DNA from: Candida dubliniensis CD36
Lineage: Eukaryota; Ascomycota; Pichiomycetes; Serinales; Debaryomycetaceae
Length of the DNA stretch: 64,000 bases
Assembly: GCF_000026945.1 (NCBI RefSeq)
Contig: NC_012863.1
Span: 1,021,501 to 1,085,500 of the forward strand
Direction of reading: 5' to 3'
Part shown: positions 19,923 through 29,489 of the stretch, one piece after another
Numbering within the stretch: the stretch's first letter is position 1
Layout of the letters: every line of letters starts with the position of its first letter
Notes under the pieces: generated by a model
What the model was told of the DNA's origin: nothing
Seen by the model: only the letters and a program-made list of their open reading frames with translations
Database searches by the model: none
Made by a program: the position numbers and the translations under genes

Positions 19923-21454
19923 GTGGCGAATGTTGTCTCAAGTATTTCTTGGAAAATGTTGCAGTATCTTTAATCTAAGTAATAATAGTATATGTTGATA
20001 TTTGATTCACAATAGCTGAGTGATGTCCTTTATTAGTTGTGTCTGGTTACTAAATCTCCGTTGGTTGATTAGTCTTTATGTTTGTATTTGTTGTGTTCAA
20101 ATCGATTTGTTTTTCTGGTGTTTCTTTTTCCTGATTGTTGGTCAGCGAGGCACGGTAGTAGTAAGTGGAAATCGTGGTCACTGCGTCTCGCCCGCCTGTC
20201 CCCTTTTGATTCTATTTACATTAGTAATTCTCTTTTTTTTTTTTTTGGTTGATTTTGTGACATCAAAAATACAAGATTGAGATTCAGTCACACAGTCAGG
20301 TCATCATGTAGGGAATTTCATCCAGACAGACTGAACGTGACAGCTAAATAATATATTAACTTATTATATATTAATTACGACATATTCGGATGGACAAACC
20401 AAGTGGCCAAAAGAAATGTAGTTTCACGTTTCTTGAGAGATTGACAATATAAATTGTGGAAAGAAGAAAATTATATTTACTATCATATACTTGTTATCGA
20501 GGCTCAATGGATACAATGAAAGTAGAGTTTATCTAACGAGGTTTGATAAGAGAGACCAGTATGACAAATTAATTACAGGTTGCAATATTGGATTGGTGAG
20601 CAAGGGACTGTATCCGTGAGATAAGGATACTGGTTTTCATTTATATTGGTTAGTTCGATGTCCACTTAGACTTATGGGGCTGTGTGACAAACATGAGCTT
20701 GACATAAAAAGAATAAAAAGCGTAAAATATATCGTATAGTTAGATATCCTAAATATGGGAAATAAACAGTTTATCCGTGAAAGCCTAGCTTTAAAGGTTA
20801 TGCACAATATTCACAAGATATAACAAATTCATAAATGACCATAATTACGCTACATTCATCAAGCACCATTGCCGATATCAAATTATAATGGACTCAACCG
20901 TCACTTAAGCAAAACATTACTGCTAAGTTGTTAGCTTCATAGACCAACTACTTTAAGTGGTAATGCAATCTGTTCCACATTTAAGCCGAATGCCACGAAT
21001 ACACAACAATACCATTCTGAATTCTCTTTATTTTTCCGATCTCGTTGTTGATAATACCAAAGGGATGTTTTGTGTCATTCTTACAATAACATATTCAAAA
21101 ACATTGCTGCACAGAAAGCTAATTTTTAAGAATTACCAATTTTTTACTTACTTAAGTGATCTCTTTTGTGGTTAAAATTCTAGATCATTATGCTGGCAAT
21201 TTCATATCAGAAGTGTCTTGAAAAGCTATTGCTTTAACATTCGTAACCTTTGATCTAGTAAACTGCCTAAATGGTTTAAAGAGTCTCAAAATTTAGGTAA
21301 CTAGTTTGCCTCACAGAATTGTTTATATTGTTCTTAACATGGAAACAGACTTTGGTTATACTACAACTATTGCCATTAGCTACTTGGTTATTATTGGTAT
21401 TATTTATATCAGTAAACAATTGTGCAGAAGCAGGGCAGCTGTAAACAATTTCAT
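19923..21454. other. long upstream region of the ubiquitin protease
   Basis: 1.5 kb without a convincing gene, between the protease 5' end and the 3' end of the next minus-strand gene. Contains an LTR-like copy starting at 20286. Short plus-strand ORFs (20020-20280, 20957-21175 and 21306-21539) have no recognisable motif and look incidental. Confidence 0.6.
20286..20577 (+). mobile_element. LTR-like remnant, copy B
   Basis: The first about 56 bp (AGTCACACAGTCAGGTCATC, then the shared CCAGACAGACTGAA block at 20321-20334) match the reverse strand of 42129-42074 at roughly 45 of 56 positions. They match copy A over the first 25 bp. A TATAAA-like box lies near 20449. The right end (CA near 20577) is tentative. 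No coding region of a retrotransposon is attached. Confidence 0.5.
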
Positions 21455-22867
21455 TCAGTTCATAATAAAATCAGCAACCAATGGCCGGTGGTCACTTATG
21501 TATTTACCGTTGAATTTTGAATGTAGCATACCCAACTGATAAAGCTTTAGATTTATTTTTGTAGTTGTTTGTCCAGAGGCTTCGTCTTGTTCATCATTGC
21601 CCATTTTTAGGGTATATTTTGGTGCAAAAATATAATCTATATTTTGACCACCATCTAATAACACCTCTCCTTCAAAACCTGTGACCGTGCTTTTGAAATG
21701 CCCAAACTTGTTAAATGGAGTCGCTAAATCTGCTGTATTCTGCAAGTGTTCATTCAACACTTTGTAAGGCTCCAGATTGGGTTCTATGTTTAGGTCTCCG
21801 CTTAGGAAACTTGGCCACAGATTCAACACCTTCATTGTGTCTATTATTAATTTTGCTGATCCAACTTGTGCTTCCTGTCCTACATGGTCAAAATGCGTGT
21901 TGAAGACGTTGATATAATTATCAGTTGCTCTGTGCCTCAAGGTGACATAAGAAACAATTCTGGCATAAATGGCGTCCCAACCCTCAAATGACGTTCTTGG
22001 GTCCTTATCATTGAGCCACATTGTGTCACTATACATTAGCTCCCATTCAGCAGGCTGCCAAATTATTGGAACAAACTCCCCTATCTCTTCTCCATCAATT
22101 CTTCCCTTACCATAGTATTCCCATTTATCAGGTTCGTGCCGGTTGAGCTCTTTCAAAATATCCAACATTTGAAATTTATAGACCTCTTGTAAGGTGACAA
22201 TTGAATTGTCGGCAAACGTATTAAACTTAATGGATGCAACTAATGGAATTAGTCTATCTGACCATGATTGCTCTCCTGGAACTAGACTGTGGTAACCACC
22301 GTTTTTCACATTATGGGAGTATATTCTAAATTTGAACCGTTTTAATTTGTCACTAGTACCAATCAGGGGAATTTTAGGAAGTTCCGGTTTGTTCTTTGTC
22401 ACGCGAGAGAACTTGGGATTGCCAGGATCAGGAACACCAAGCTTGTTTGTTGCTTCGTCTCCTTTTTTTGGCTCTTCCATTATTGATTTGGCTCTTTCCA
22501 CTTCTTCTGGCGACATGCGTTCAATTTCTCCTAGATAATTCCCCGGGTTTTGAGACGTTTCTTCTCCAAGCATATCACTTTGCAAATTTCCCAGAACATC
22601 ATTCTTGTTGTTGTTCCCTTTATTTCCAAAAGATTTGTCTTTCAGATTCTGAGTGTCATCCATCGGTATATTTGAAGAATGGTCGTTTACTAGAGTGGCT
22701 GGGTTGTATTTCTGTCCAAAGTCAGTTATCATCTTTGAAACGTCCGAGTACGTGGATACAGCAGCCGACCTGCTAAGTGTATACACTAATGCAAAAACCA
22801 GAATAACAACTATCGAGATGAATGTTAGTCGAACATGTTTGGTACGCTGGGAACGTGTCATCCTCAT
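21455..22867 (-). CDS. Membrane-anchored endonuclease/exonuclease/phosphatase-family protein
   Basis: 470 residues. The N-terminus is basic and followed by a single transmembrane anchor (VRLTFISIVVILVFALVYT, about residues 12-31), so a type II membrane or secreted topology is likely. A low-complexity stalk extends to about residue 165. The EEP (DNase I-like) fold then shows its catalytic motifs in order: SHNVKNGG, IVTLQEVYKF (metal-binding Glu), NTHFDHVG, LSGDLNIEP and YISDHRPLVADF (catalytic His). Enzymes of this fold cleave phosphodiesters in nucleic acids, phosphoinositides or sphingolipids. The sequence does not tell which substrate applies here, and it does not look like yeast Isc1. It resembles fungal proteins annotated only as EEP-family. 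Confidence 0.85.
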   Translation of the reverse strand: MRMTRSQRTKHVRLTFISIVVILVFALVYTLSRSAAVSTYSDVSKMITDFGQKYNPATLVNDHSSNIPMDDTQNLKDKSFGNKGNNNKNDVLGNLQSDMLGEETSQNPGNYLGEIERMSPEEVERAKSIMEEPKKGDEATNKLGVPDPGNPKFSRVTKNKPELPKIPLIGTSDKLKRFKFRIYSHNVKNGGYHSLVPGEQSWSDRLIPLVASIKFNTFADNSIVTLQEVYKFQMLDILKELNRHEPDKWEYYGKGRIDGEEIGEFVPIIWQPAEWELMYSDTMWLNDKDPRTSFEGWDAIYARIVSYVTLRHRATDNYINVFNTHFDHVGQEAQVGSAKLIIDTMKVLNLWPSFLSGDLNIEPNLEPYKVLNEHLQNTADLATPFNKFGHFKSTVTGFEGEVLLDGGQNIDYIFAPKYTLKMGNDEQDEASGQTTTKINLKLYQLGMLHSKFNGKYISDHRPLVADFIMN

Positions 22868-23103
22868 TGTAACGTAGTTTGTATAGGTTGGTGAAATTCT
22901 TGAAATTGTCTTCCAACTTTGACAAAAAAAAAATAAAAAATAAAAAATAAAAAATAAAAATGGACACTACAACTACAACAACTGGCACTTATACGAATGA
23001 TAACCCCTGGAGCTCTGTCTTATAAAATTGTCAAAACAGAGTTCAAAAACAAACACCCTCTTTGCTATGAGGATGGCGTAAAATGTCCAAAAATGAAAAA
23101 AAA

Positions 23104-23188
23104 GGTCCTATCCGGATTCGAACCGGAGTTACAAGGAAGTTTTGCTTAAATCAAAACCTTGGGTGATAACCAACTACACTATAGGACC
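23104..23188 (-). tRNA. tRNA-Gln (UUG), with 13-nt intron
   Basis: The minus strand folds as a tRNA. The acceptor stem is GGTCCTA/TAGGACC, and the D arm (AGTGTAGTTGGTTATCAC) resembles yeast tRNA-Gln. The anticodon stem is CAAGG/CCTTG with TTG in a TTTTGA loop, and the T arm is CCGGTTCGAATCCGG. The anticodon loop region has 20 nt instead of 7, so a 13-nt intron sits one base 3' of the anticodon. A run of seven A's just left (23097-23103) is a Pol III terminator on the minus strand. Second of a head-to-tail pair. Confidence 0.93.
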
Positions 23189-23199
23189 ATAAGAAAAGA

Positions 23200-23281
23200 G
23201 GTCCTATCCGGATTCGAACCGGAGTTACAAGGAGGCTTTGTAGTCAAAACCTTGGGTGATAACCAACTACACTATAGGACC
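23200..23281 (-). tRNA. tRNA-Gln (UUG), with 10-nt intron
   Basis: Mature sequence appears identical to the copy 11 bp to the left, but the intron is shorter (10 nt, CTACAAAGCC) and different. The AAAA at 23194-23197 gives a minimal TTTT terminator on the minus strand. The pair looks like a local tandem duplication in which exons were kept and introns drifted. Confidence 0.93.
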
Positions 23282-23992
23282 AATTTTTTGATCGAGAAAT
23301 TTCCTGCTTTTTTTTGTTTAAATAATACTCTTCTGATTGCTTTAATTGTATACAAAAGAGAAGCTACTTGTTATTTAACCTAGTAGTTTGCCAATTGTTT
23401 GAATAGTTTTCTGAGTTAGCAAGACAAGTTTGAAATTGGAGAACATCAACAAGTACTTTTTTTTGTCACATTTTCGTTGTTTTTAGTTCCCAAATTTTTT
23501 TACCTACCAACTTGAGTTTGAAAGAAGAAAAAATACTTCAACAAACCTTCAAATAATCAATCAACATCACTTTTTTGTTCTGATTTGTTATGTTTTTTCG
23601 ATAATTCCAAGAGCTCACTAACATCAGGTACAACCACTATTTGTCCCCTAGTTGCAATAATCAAGCATTATAGGTAAAATGTACAACATTCATAGCATAT
23701 TTAGACTAACTGCGTAACAAATACTTTTCTCTATTAACAAAAGGAAACCTTGCCTACTAACGAGCTGATATCAGAAAATAACATGGGTTTGATTGTCTTC
23801 CATACTTTTCACAGGGAATGTTGCTGCAAAACTATGACTGAAATACACGACCCTGGCTCTATCAGAGAGATCTGCTTTTTTTTTTTTTTTTCTCAAAAAT
23901 TGTTTCGCTCTCTCATCAGAGTAAAGAAAAATTTTTTATTTTTTTTTTATTGATAAATTTACTTCATAAACCAACCACATATTTAAGTAGAC
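23282..23992. other. SSZ1 upstream region
   Basis: 711 bp with several long T-runs. An RRPE-like element GAAAAATTTT lies at 23926-23935, about 60 bp before the SSZ1 ATG. This motif is associated with ribosome-biogenesis and translation genes in yeasts, so the link to SSZ1 is plausible but inferred. No gene seen. Confidence 0.5.
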
Positions 23993-25615
23993 ATGTCAGT
24001 TATTGGTATCACTTTTGGTAACACATCTTCTTCAATTGCAGTTGCCTCTGCAGATGGAAAAGTGGATGTTATTGCTAACCCAGATGGTGATCGTTCCATC
24101 CCATCAGCACTATCATACATTGGTGCCGATGAGTACCATGGATCTCAAGCAGAAGCTAGATTAATTAGAAACCCAGAAAACACTATTGTGAACTTTAGAG
24201 ATTACATTGGGAAAAAGTTTAGTGAAATTAACCCAAACGCCGCCACCGGTGCTAAACCCAAAGAAATAAATGGAGAAATTAGCTATGAGATCACCAATGA
24301 TGGTAAAACAGAAGTATTGACTGTACATGAAGTTGCCAAGAGACATTTCAAACAATTGAAATTGGCAGCTGAAGACTTTATTGGTAAAAATATTGAAGGT
24401 GTGGTGTTGACTGTGCCAACAGATTTCACTGAAGTTCAAAGACAAGAAATTGCCAAAATTTCAGAAGATGCTGGATTGAAGGTTTTGCAATTGATCAATG
24501 AACCATCTGCAGCCTTGTTGGCCCATTTGTCTAATGATGAAGATAGATTATCGCAAGACAAGATTTATGTTGTTGCTGATTTTGGTGGTATTAGAACCGA
24601 TGGTGCAGTGATTGCTGTTAGAGGTGGTGTATTGACAATCTTGGCTACTGCCCATGAATACGGTTTAGGTGGTGACAACTTGGATGCCGCATTATCTGAG
24701 TATTTTGCCAAAGAGTTTGAAAAGAAATACAAGGCCAACCCAAGAAACAATGCCAGATCATTAGCTAAATTGAAAGCTGAATCTATTGTTGTCAAGAAGA
24801 CATTATCAAATGTTCAAACTTCCACCTGTTCCATTGAGTCATTGGCCGATGGCTTTGACTTTCATACCAGTATTAATAGATTAAGATACGAATTGACTGC
24901 CAGAGACCCATTGAGCAAAATGACAGCTTTTGTTGAAAAAGTCATTGCTAAAGCTGACTTGGACCCATTGGATATTGATGAAGTATTATTAGTAGGTGGT
25001 GCTGCCCATACCCCTAAATTGGCCAGTAACATTTCCTTCTTGTTCCCAGAGACAACCAACATAATAGCCCCATCCTTGGACTCAAAAGCATTGAACCCAT
25101 CTGAATTAGTTGCTCTTGGTGCTGCCTTGCAAGCTTCTTTAGTTGAATCATTTGATGAGTCAGAAATAAAAGAATCTTTACAACCAATTGTGGTAAATAC
25201 TCAACATTTGACCAAGCCAATTGGTGTCAAAGACGCTGATGGCAACTTCCAGCCAATCTTAGTTGCTGAAACAGCTTATCCTATCAAAAAATCTATTTCA
25301 GTGACTAACGGTGATTCATCATCAGTTATTGTCGAATTATACGAAGGTAAGAGAACAGTGAAAGAAACTGTCATTGAAGCTGAACCAGTTGAGGATTCAG
25401 AAGATGAAGACTCAGAAGAAGAAGAACCAGAAATCAAAAGAGAAGTTGTGTACGAATGTGGTGACAAATTGGCCGAATTGTCCTTGAAAGACTTGAAACC
25501 AAACGCAAATTTGGAAGTTATTGTAAACATTACTCAAAATGGTGTTTTGCATTTGTCAGGAAGAGAATTAAAACAAGGTTCTACTGCTGTTAAAGGTGAA
25601 ATCACATCTCAATAA
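23993..25615 (+). CDS. SSZ1: Ribosome-associated Hsp70-like chaperone Ssz1
   Basis: 540 residues. Hsp70 nucleotide-binding domain at about residues 1-385: it opens GITFGNTSSSIAV and has NPDGDRSIPS, VLTVPTDF, NEPSAALLAHL and a phosphate loop VADFGGIRTDGA. Canonical Hsp70s read DLGGGT at that loop, and the altered version is typical of Ssz1, which needs no ATP hydrolysis. LVGGAAHTPKL follows. The C-terminal part is short (about 150 residues) with an acidic insert (DSEDEDSEEEEPEI) and no lid domain, again as in Ssz1 rather than Ssa/Ssb. Ssz1 pairs with the J-protein Zuo1 in the ribosome-associated complex, which stimulates Ssb on nascent chains. Strong codon bias (TTG, AGA, GGT) suggests high expression. 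Confidence 0.96.
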   Translation: MSVIGITFGNTSSSIAVASADGKVDVIANPDGDRSIPSALSYIGADEYHGSQAEARLIRNPENTIVNFRDYIGKKFSEINPNAATGAKPKEINGEISYEITNDGKTEVLTVHEVAKRHFKQLKLAAEDFIGKNIEGVVLTVPTDFTEVQRQEIAKISEDAGLKVLQLINEPSAALLAHLSNDEDRLSQDKIYVVADFGGIRTDGAVIAVRGGVLTILATAHEYGLGGDNLDAALSEYFAKEFEKKYKANPRNNARSLAKLKAESIVVKKTLSNVQTSTCSIESLADGFDFHTSINRLRYELTARDPLSKMTAFVEKVIAKADLDPLDIDEVLLVGGAAHTPKLASNISFLFPETTNIIAPSLDSKALNPSELVALGAALQASLVESFDESEIKESLQPIVVNTQHLTKPIGVKDADGNFQPILVAETAYPIKKSISVTNGDSSSVIVELYEGKRTVKETVIEAEPVEDSEDEDSEEEEPEIKREVVYECGDKLAELSLKDLKPNANLEVIVNITQNGVLHLSGRELKQGSTAVKGEITSQ

Positions 25616-25979
25616 ATACCGAAAATGTAGATCGTTGTATTGTAATTTTTTTTTTTGAATAGAAGTCTGATTGGCGAAAAGTTGCATGAAATGTCATTAT
25701 AATAGTAAACTCGACAGTAATAAAGTTAAATAATTTCTTTTCTTGTAAGGAAATGACAGTGGTAGTAATGCGGAGTCGTTGTATGATCGGGAATAATGAA
25801 CGAGCAAAACAACAACACCAACACCAACGGAAAAAAAAAATACAAAGAAGAGCTTTTTTGTTGGCAAATTGGATCACTATAAACGACTTACACACTACAA
25901 TTTTTGATTTTTTTTTTTGTTTATTCATTTATTCTTATTTGTGTTTTCGACATCAATCCCTAAACAATTTGTCTACATT
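25616..25979. other. SSZ1-GYP1 intergenic
   Basis: 364 bp between two plus-strand genes. T-runs at about 25650 and 25910 flank an A-rich stretch. Nothing coding that I can support. Confidence 0.6.
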
Positions 25980-27674
25980 ATGGGTAAGAAGAAACAGGAG
26001 ATGTCTCAAGTATATAATGGATCCAAAAACGAGTTTATCTTTGGAGAGCAAGGAGGAAAAGGAAGAAACCTATCTTCGTTTTTAAAGAACCTATCGTTAA
26101 CAGGATCTTCTGCCAGTGTCGATTCCCACCGAGATTCCTATGAGGAAGTAAACAGTAATATATATGGAAGTCTTAGCTATAGCAAGAACAACAGATCTGC
26201 CGCCAATTTAAGCTCAGGATCGATTTTTCAACCTCGACCAGCGTCAGGTGGGAACAGGACGGTTTCTCTTGGACACATTGGCAGGCATCAATCACCCAAG
26301 ACTCAACATCGCAGGTCTCATTCAAATACACGCTATACTGACTTAGACGATGACTGGGATGCAGGGCTAGATGAGGTCGTTGTTAAGCCTAACCCGCCAC
26401 CAATGTTGGATTCTTTGTACCCAGATTTGACAGTTCAGCTTCCCCTGGAAGTACCAGAGAAAAAGCAACACAAGGAGTCCATGGATGATGTGGATTTACA
26501 GGCAAAAGCAGAAATAAACAAGCTAAACCAGCTTAATAGCAAATATTCAAAGTTCAGGAAGATCCTTGCGTCTGATACCATTATAAATTTACAGGATTTG
26601 AGAAAGTTATCATGGAATGGTATACCAAATGAGTTGCGAGCATTGTCATGGTTGTTGCTACTTGGATATCTTCCTACAAATAAGTCTCGCCAGAGCTCCA
26701 CTTTGAAAAGAAAACGACAGGAGTATTTGGATGGATTGGGTAGTGTTACAATAGAGTTTCATGAGGATCCACCAGATAACAATTCAAATTTGTCATTATC
26801 CAATGTTAATCGCGACAAGCAGTTGTATCACCAGATAAAGATAGATGTAAAAAGAACAAACCCAACACTAAAGCTATATTCTTATTCGGCAACTCAAGTG
26901 TCACTACGTAAAATATTGTATTTATGGGCAGTACGACACCCAGCCAGTGGGTATGTTCAAGGAATAAACGATTTATCTACTCCATTTTATCAGATATTCT
27001 TGAATAATTACATTTGGCAGCTACAAAGAAAGCAACAAGGCGAGTTGGAAGATGAGGATTTGTTTATTCCCGGATACATGGCTGGCACTGATGAAGAAGA
27101 CCCAGAAGAGCAGAAATTGCTCAACGATCCTCAATTGATGCAATACAACTTGGAGAATTTTAATACAGAGTGGCTTTCTGCGAGAGTCACGTCTATCATC
27201 GAGGCAGATACGTACTGGTGTTTGTCAAGATTATTGGAGAATATAACAGATAACTACATTCACCAGCAACCTGGTATTATAAGACAAGTTAATGAATTGA
27301 AAAACTTGATTTCAAAGATCGACGTGGAGCTCTTAAATCATTTTGAGCAAGAGGGCATCGAGTTTATTCAGTTTTCATTCAGATGGATGAATTGTTTGTT
27401 GATGCGCGAGTTGCCGATGCAACTCATTATTAGAATGTGGGACACTTATCTTAGTGAAACTCCATTGGGGTTTAATACGTTTCATACTTATGTTTGTGCT
27501 GCTTTTTTGATTAAATTCAGTAGCGACTTGAAGGAGAAGGATTTCCAGGAGATTATTCTATTTCTTCAGAATCCCCCCACTAGTAGTTGGACAGAGAAGG
27601 ATGTCGAGTTGATGTTGAGTGAAGCTTACATTTGGCAGAGTCTATACAAAAATGCGTCAGCTCACTTGAGATAA
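25980..27674 (+). CDS. GYP1: Rab GTPase-activating protein, TBC domain (Gyp1)
   Basis: 564 residues from the ATG at 25980. The frame is open 21 codons upstream without an ATG, so I use MGKKKQEMSQ. The N-terminal about 190 residues are disordered, with SGSIF and HRRSHSN stretches. The TBC domain follows: LRKLSWNGIPNELRALSWLLLLGYLP, the arginine-finger motif IKIDVKRTNP, the glutamine-finger motif YVQGINDL, and late motifs FIQFSFRWMNCLLMREL and RMWDTYL. Both catalytic fingers are present, so it should be active. Yeast Gyp1 stimulates GTP hydrolysis by Ypt1/Rab1 at the Golgi. An acidic insert (DEEDPEEQ) lies inside the domain. Confidence 0.93.
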   Translation: MGKKKQEMSQVYNGSKNEFIFGEQGGKGRNLSSFLKNLSLTGSSASVDSHRDSYEEVNSNIYGSLSYSKNNRSAANLSSGSIFQPRPASGGNRTVSLGHIGRHQSPKTQHRRSHSNTRYTDLDDDWDAGLDEVVVKPNPPPMLDSLYPDLTVQLPLEVPEKKQHKESMDDVDLQAKAEINKLNQLNSKYSKFRKILASDTIINLQDLRKLSWNGIPNELRALSWLLLLGYLPTNKSRQSSTLKRKRQEYLDGLGSVTIEFHEDPPDNNSNLSLSNVNRDKQLYHQIKIDVKRTNPTLKLYSYSATQVSLRKILYLWAVRHPASGYVQGINDLSTPFYQIFLNNYIWQLQRKQQGELEDEDLFIPGYMAGTDEEDPEEQKLLNDPQLMQYNLENFNTEWLSARVTSIIEADTYWCLSRLLENITDNYIHQQPGIIRQVNELKNLISKIDVELLNHFEQEGIEFIQFSFRWMNCLLMRELPMQLIIRMWDTYLSETPLGFNTFHTYVCAAFLIKFSSDLKEKDFQEIILFLQNPPTSSWTEKDVELMLSEAYIWQSLYKNASAHLR

Positions 27675-28140
27675 ACAGTACATATACACTTGTACTTTTT
27701 AGCACCAGAAGGTGGCACACTCAGCACTACCCGAGTTCCGTGTACCAACCTATAATACAGGATAGCGAATGACTTTTGTAGTAATAGAAAAATAAAATAT
27801 TAGACAATAAAGCAGCATAGTATTGAAGTAGATAACCCACATACGAGCATTTCCTGTGTTGTGTTTAGTTCCAGGCATTTTTAGGTGTGGGCTTAATATT
27901 TTTTTGCAACCAGAGTCTTTTATTAATTAATTTAAAGCTGTGTCTTATTAAAGAAGTGAGAAAAAGAAGTCAAAATTTTATAGTTTTGTTGTTCCCGCAT
28001 TTAAAAGATAAATAGTTCACTATCATCCCCCTCTCCTTCTTCCCACAATATATTTTTTTTTTTTCTCTCTTTCTTTTCACTGTAACATCAGAGTGGTCCA
28101 AGTCTGTATCCCTAATCTTTCAAATTAGTTTCCGTCAATC
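27675..28140. other. MTD1 promoter region
   Basis: 466 bp, with pyrimidine-rich tracts close to the MTD1 start (28028-28080). I looked for a Bas1/Gcn4-type TGACTC site and did not find a clear one here. Confidence 0.6.
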
Positions 28141-29112
28141 ATGTCAAAACCTGCTGGTAGAACCATCTTAGCGTCCACAATCGCTAAACCTTTCCAAGAG
28201 GAAGTTACGAAAGCAGTGAAACAGTTAAGCTTCACCCCCAAATTAGTTGGACTCCTATCAAACGAGGACCCAGCAGCCAAAATGTATGCTAATTGGACAG
28301 GTAAAACTTGTGAATCCTTAGGCTTCAAGTACGAATTACTTGAAGTTAACAAAAATGATTTGGAGACTGCGTTAATTAAAGCCAACAAGGACGATTCCGT
28401 GAATGGAATAATGGTTTATTTCCCGGTTTTTGGTGACAAACAAGATCAATATCTACAACAGCTAATTTCCCCTGAGAAGGATGTTGAAGGGTTAAACTTT
28501 TTATACTATCATAACTTGTATCACAATGTTAGGTTTTTGGATCCTCCTCAGAACCAACAAAAGTCCATTTTACCTTGTACACCTTTAGCAATGGTCAAAA
28601 TATTGGAATACTTGGGAGTGTACAACACAATATTGCACTACGGGAATAGGTTATATGGGAAAAAGGTGCTTATTGTTAACAGGTCAGAGATTGTTGGGCG
28701 TCCATTGGCGGCATTGTTAGCTAACGATGGTGCCACTGTATACTCAGTTGACATCAACAACATCCAGCAGTTCACCAGAGGCGACGATTTGCTGGAACAA
28801 AGACACAAGGTTGTTGACTTGAGCCCTGAGGAGTACACATTAGAGAAACTTGCACCTCAATGTGATGTAATAATAACAGGTGTTCCTCTGGAGAACTATA
28901 AATTTCCTTCAGACTTGGTCAGTCACGGTACTGTCGTTATTAACTTTTCCAGTGCCAAAAACTTTAATGATGATGTTAAATTGAGAGCTGGTTTATATGT
29001 CCCATCCATTGGCAAAGTCACAATTGCCATTCTTTTGAGAAATTTAATGAGATTGATTCACAATAAGCAAGTTCGACAAGGCGAAGTCTCAGATGCGGCC
29101 TCTTCAGGCTAA
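28141..29112 (+). CDS. MTD1: NAD-dependent 5,10-methylenetetrahydrofolate dehydrogenase
   Basis: 323 residues, matching yeast Mtd1 (320). N-terminal folate-binding half with NEDPAAKMYANWTGKTCESLG, VYFPVFGDKQDQYLQQ and ISPEKDVEGLN. The Rossmann half carries KKVLIVNRSEIVGRPLAALL, then VDINNIQQ, DVIITGVP and VPSIGKVTIAILLRNL. The SxxVGRP signature matches the MTHFD family, and the monofunctional NAD-linked form is the Mtd1 type. It oxidises methylene-THF to methenyl-THF in the cytosol, feeding one-carbon units to purine synthesis. The next gene encodes Bas1, the known activator of purine and one-carbon genes in yeast. Confidence 0.96.
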   Translation: MSKPAGRTILASTIAKPFQEEVTKAVKQLSFTPKLVGLLSNEDPAAKMYANWTGKTCESLGFKYELLEVNKNDLETALIKANKDDSVNGIMVYFPVFGDKQDQYLQQLISPEKDVEGLNFLYYHNLYHNVRFLDPPQNQQKSILPCTPLAMVKILEYLGVYNTILHYGNRLYGKKVLIVNRSEIVGRPLAALLANDGATVYSVDINNIQQFTRGDDLLEQRHKVVDLSPEEYTLEKLAPQCDVIITGVPLENYKFPSDLVSHGTVVINFSSAKNFNDDVKLRAGLYVPSIGKVTIAILLRNLMRLIHNKQVRQGEVSDAASSG

Positions 29113-29489
29113 ATTGTCGGAGAAGGAGAATGACACATGGGAGATGACATGTATATACAGGAAAAAAAAATTAAACTGGTATTATTATCTTTTTTTTTTT
29201 TTTTCCTTTTATGTTTCCCACAACAGGAATTAGGAGAAGTCAAGCGAATGAGAGAAAATTTTTTTTTTTTTTTTTTTGTCTTTGAGTTTTTTTAACTCGG
29301 ATGGTTTTATGCAACTCAGATTATTTTAAAATTCTAACTTGTATCAGTCCAATTCAATCTTAGAGACATTTGAAAGAATATAGAGACAGGAACTAAATAA
29401 ACAGAAGTATTAAAGAAGAGAAAACAGTCAGTACTATCTATTCTGTGTATTTGTGCACCTATAAATAAACAACACCATTATACAACGCG
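29113..29489. other. MTD1-BAS1 intergenic
   Basis: 377 bp with two long T-runs (about 29191-29204 and 29260-29277), consistent with the MTD1 3' end and a nucleosome-poor BAS1 promoter. No gene seen. Confidence 0.6.
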
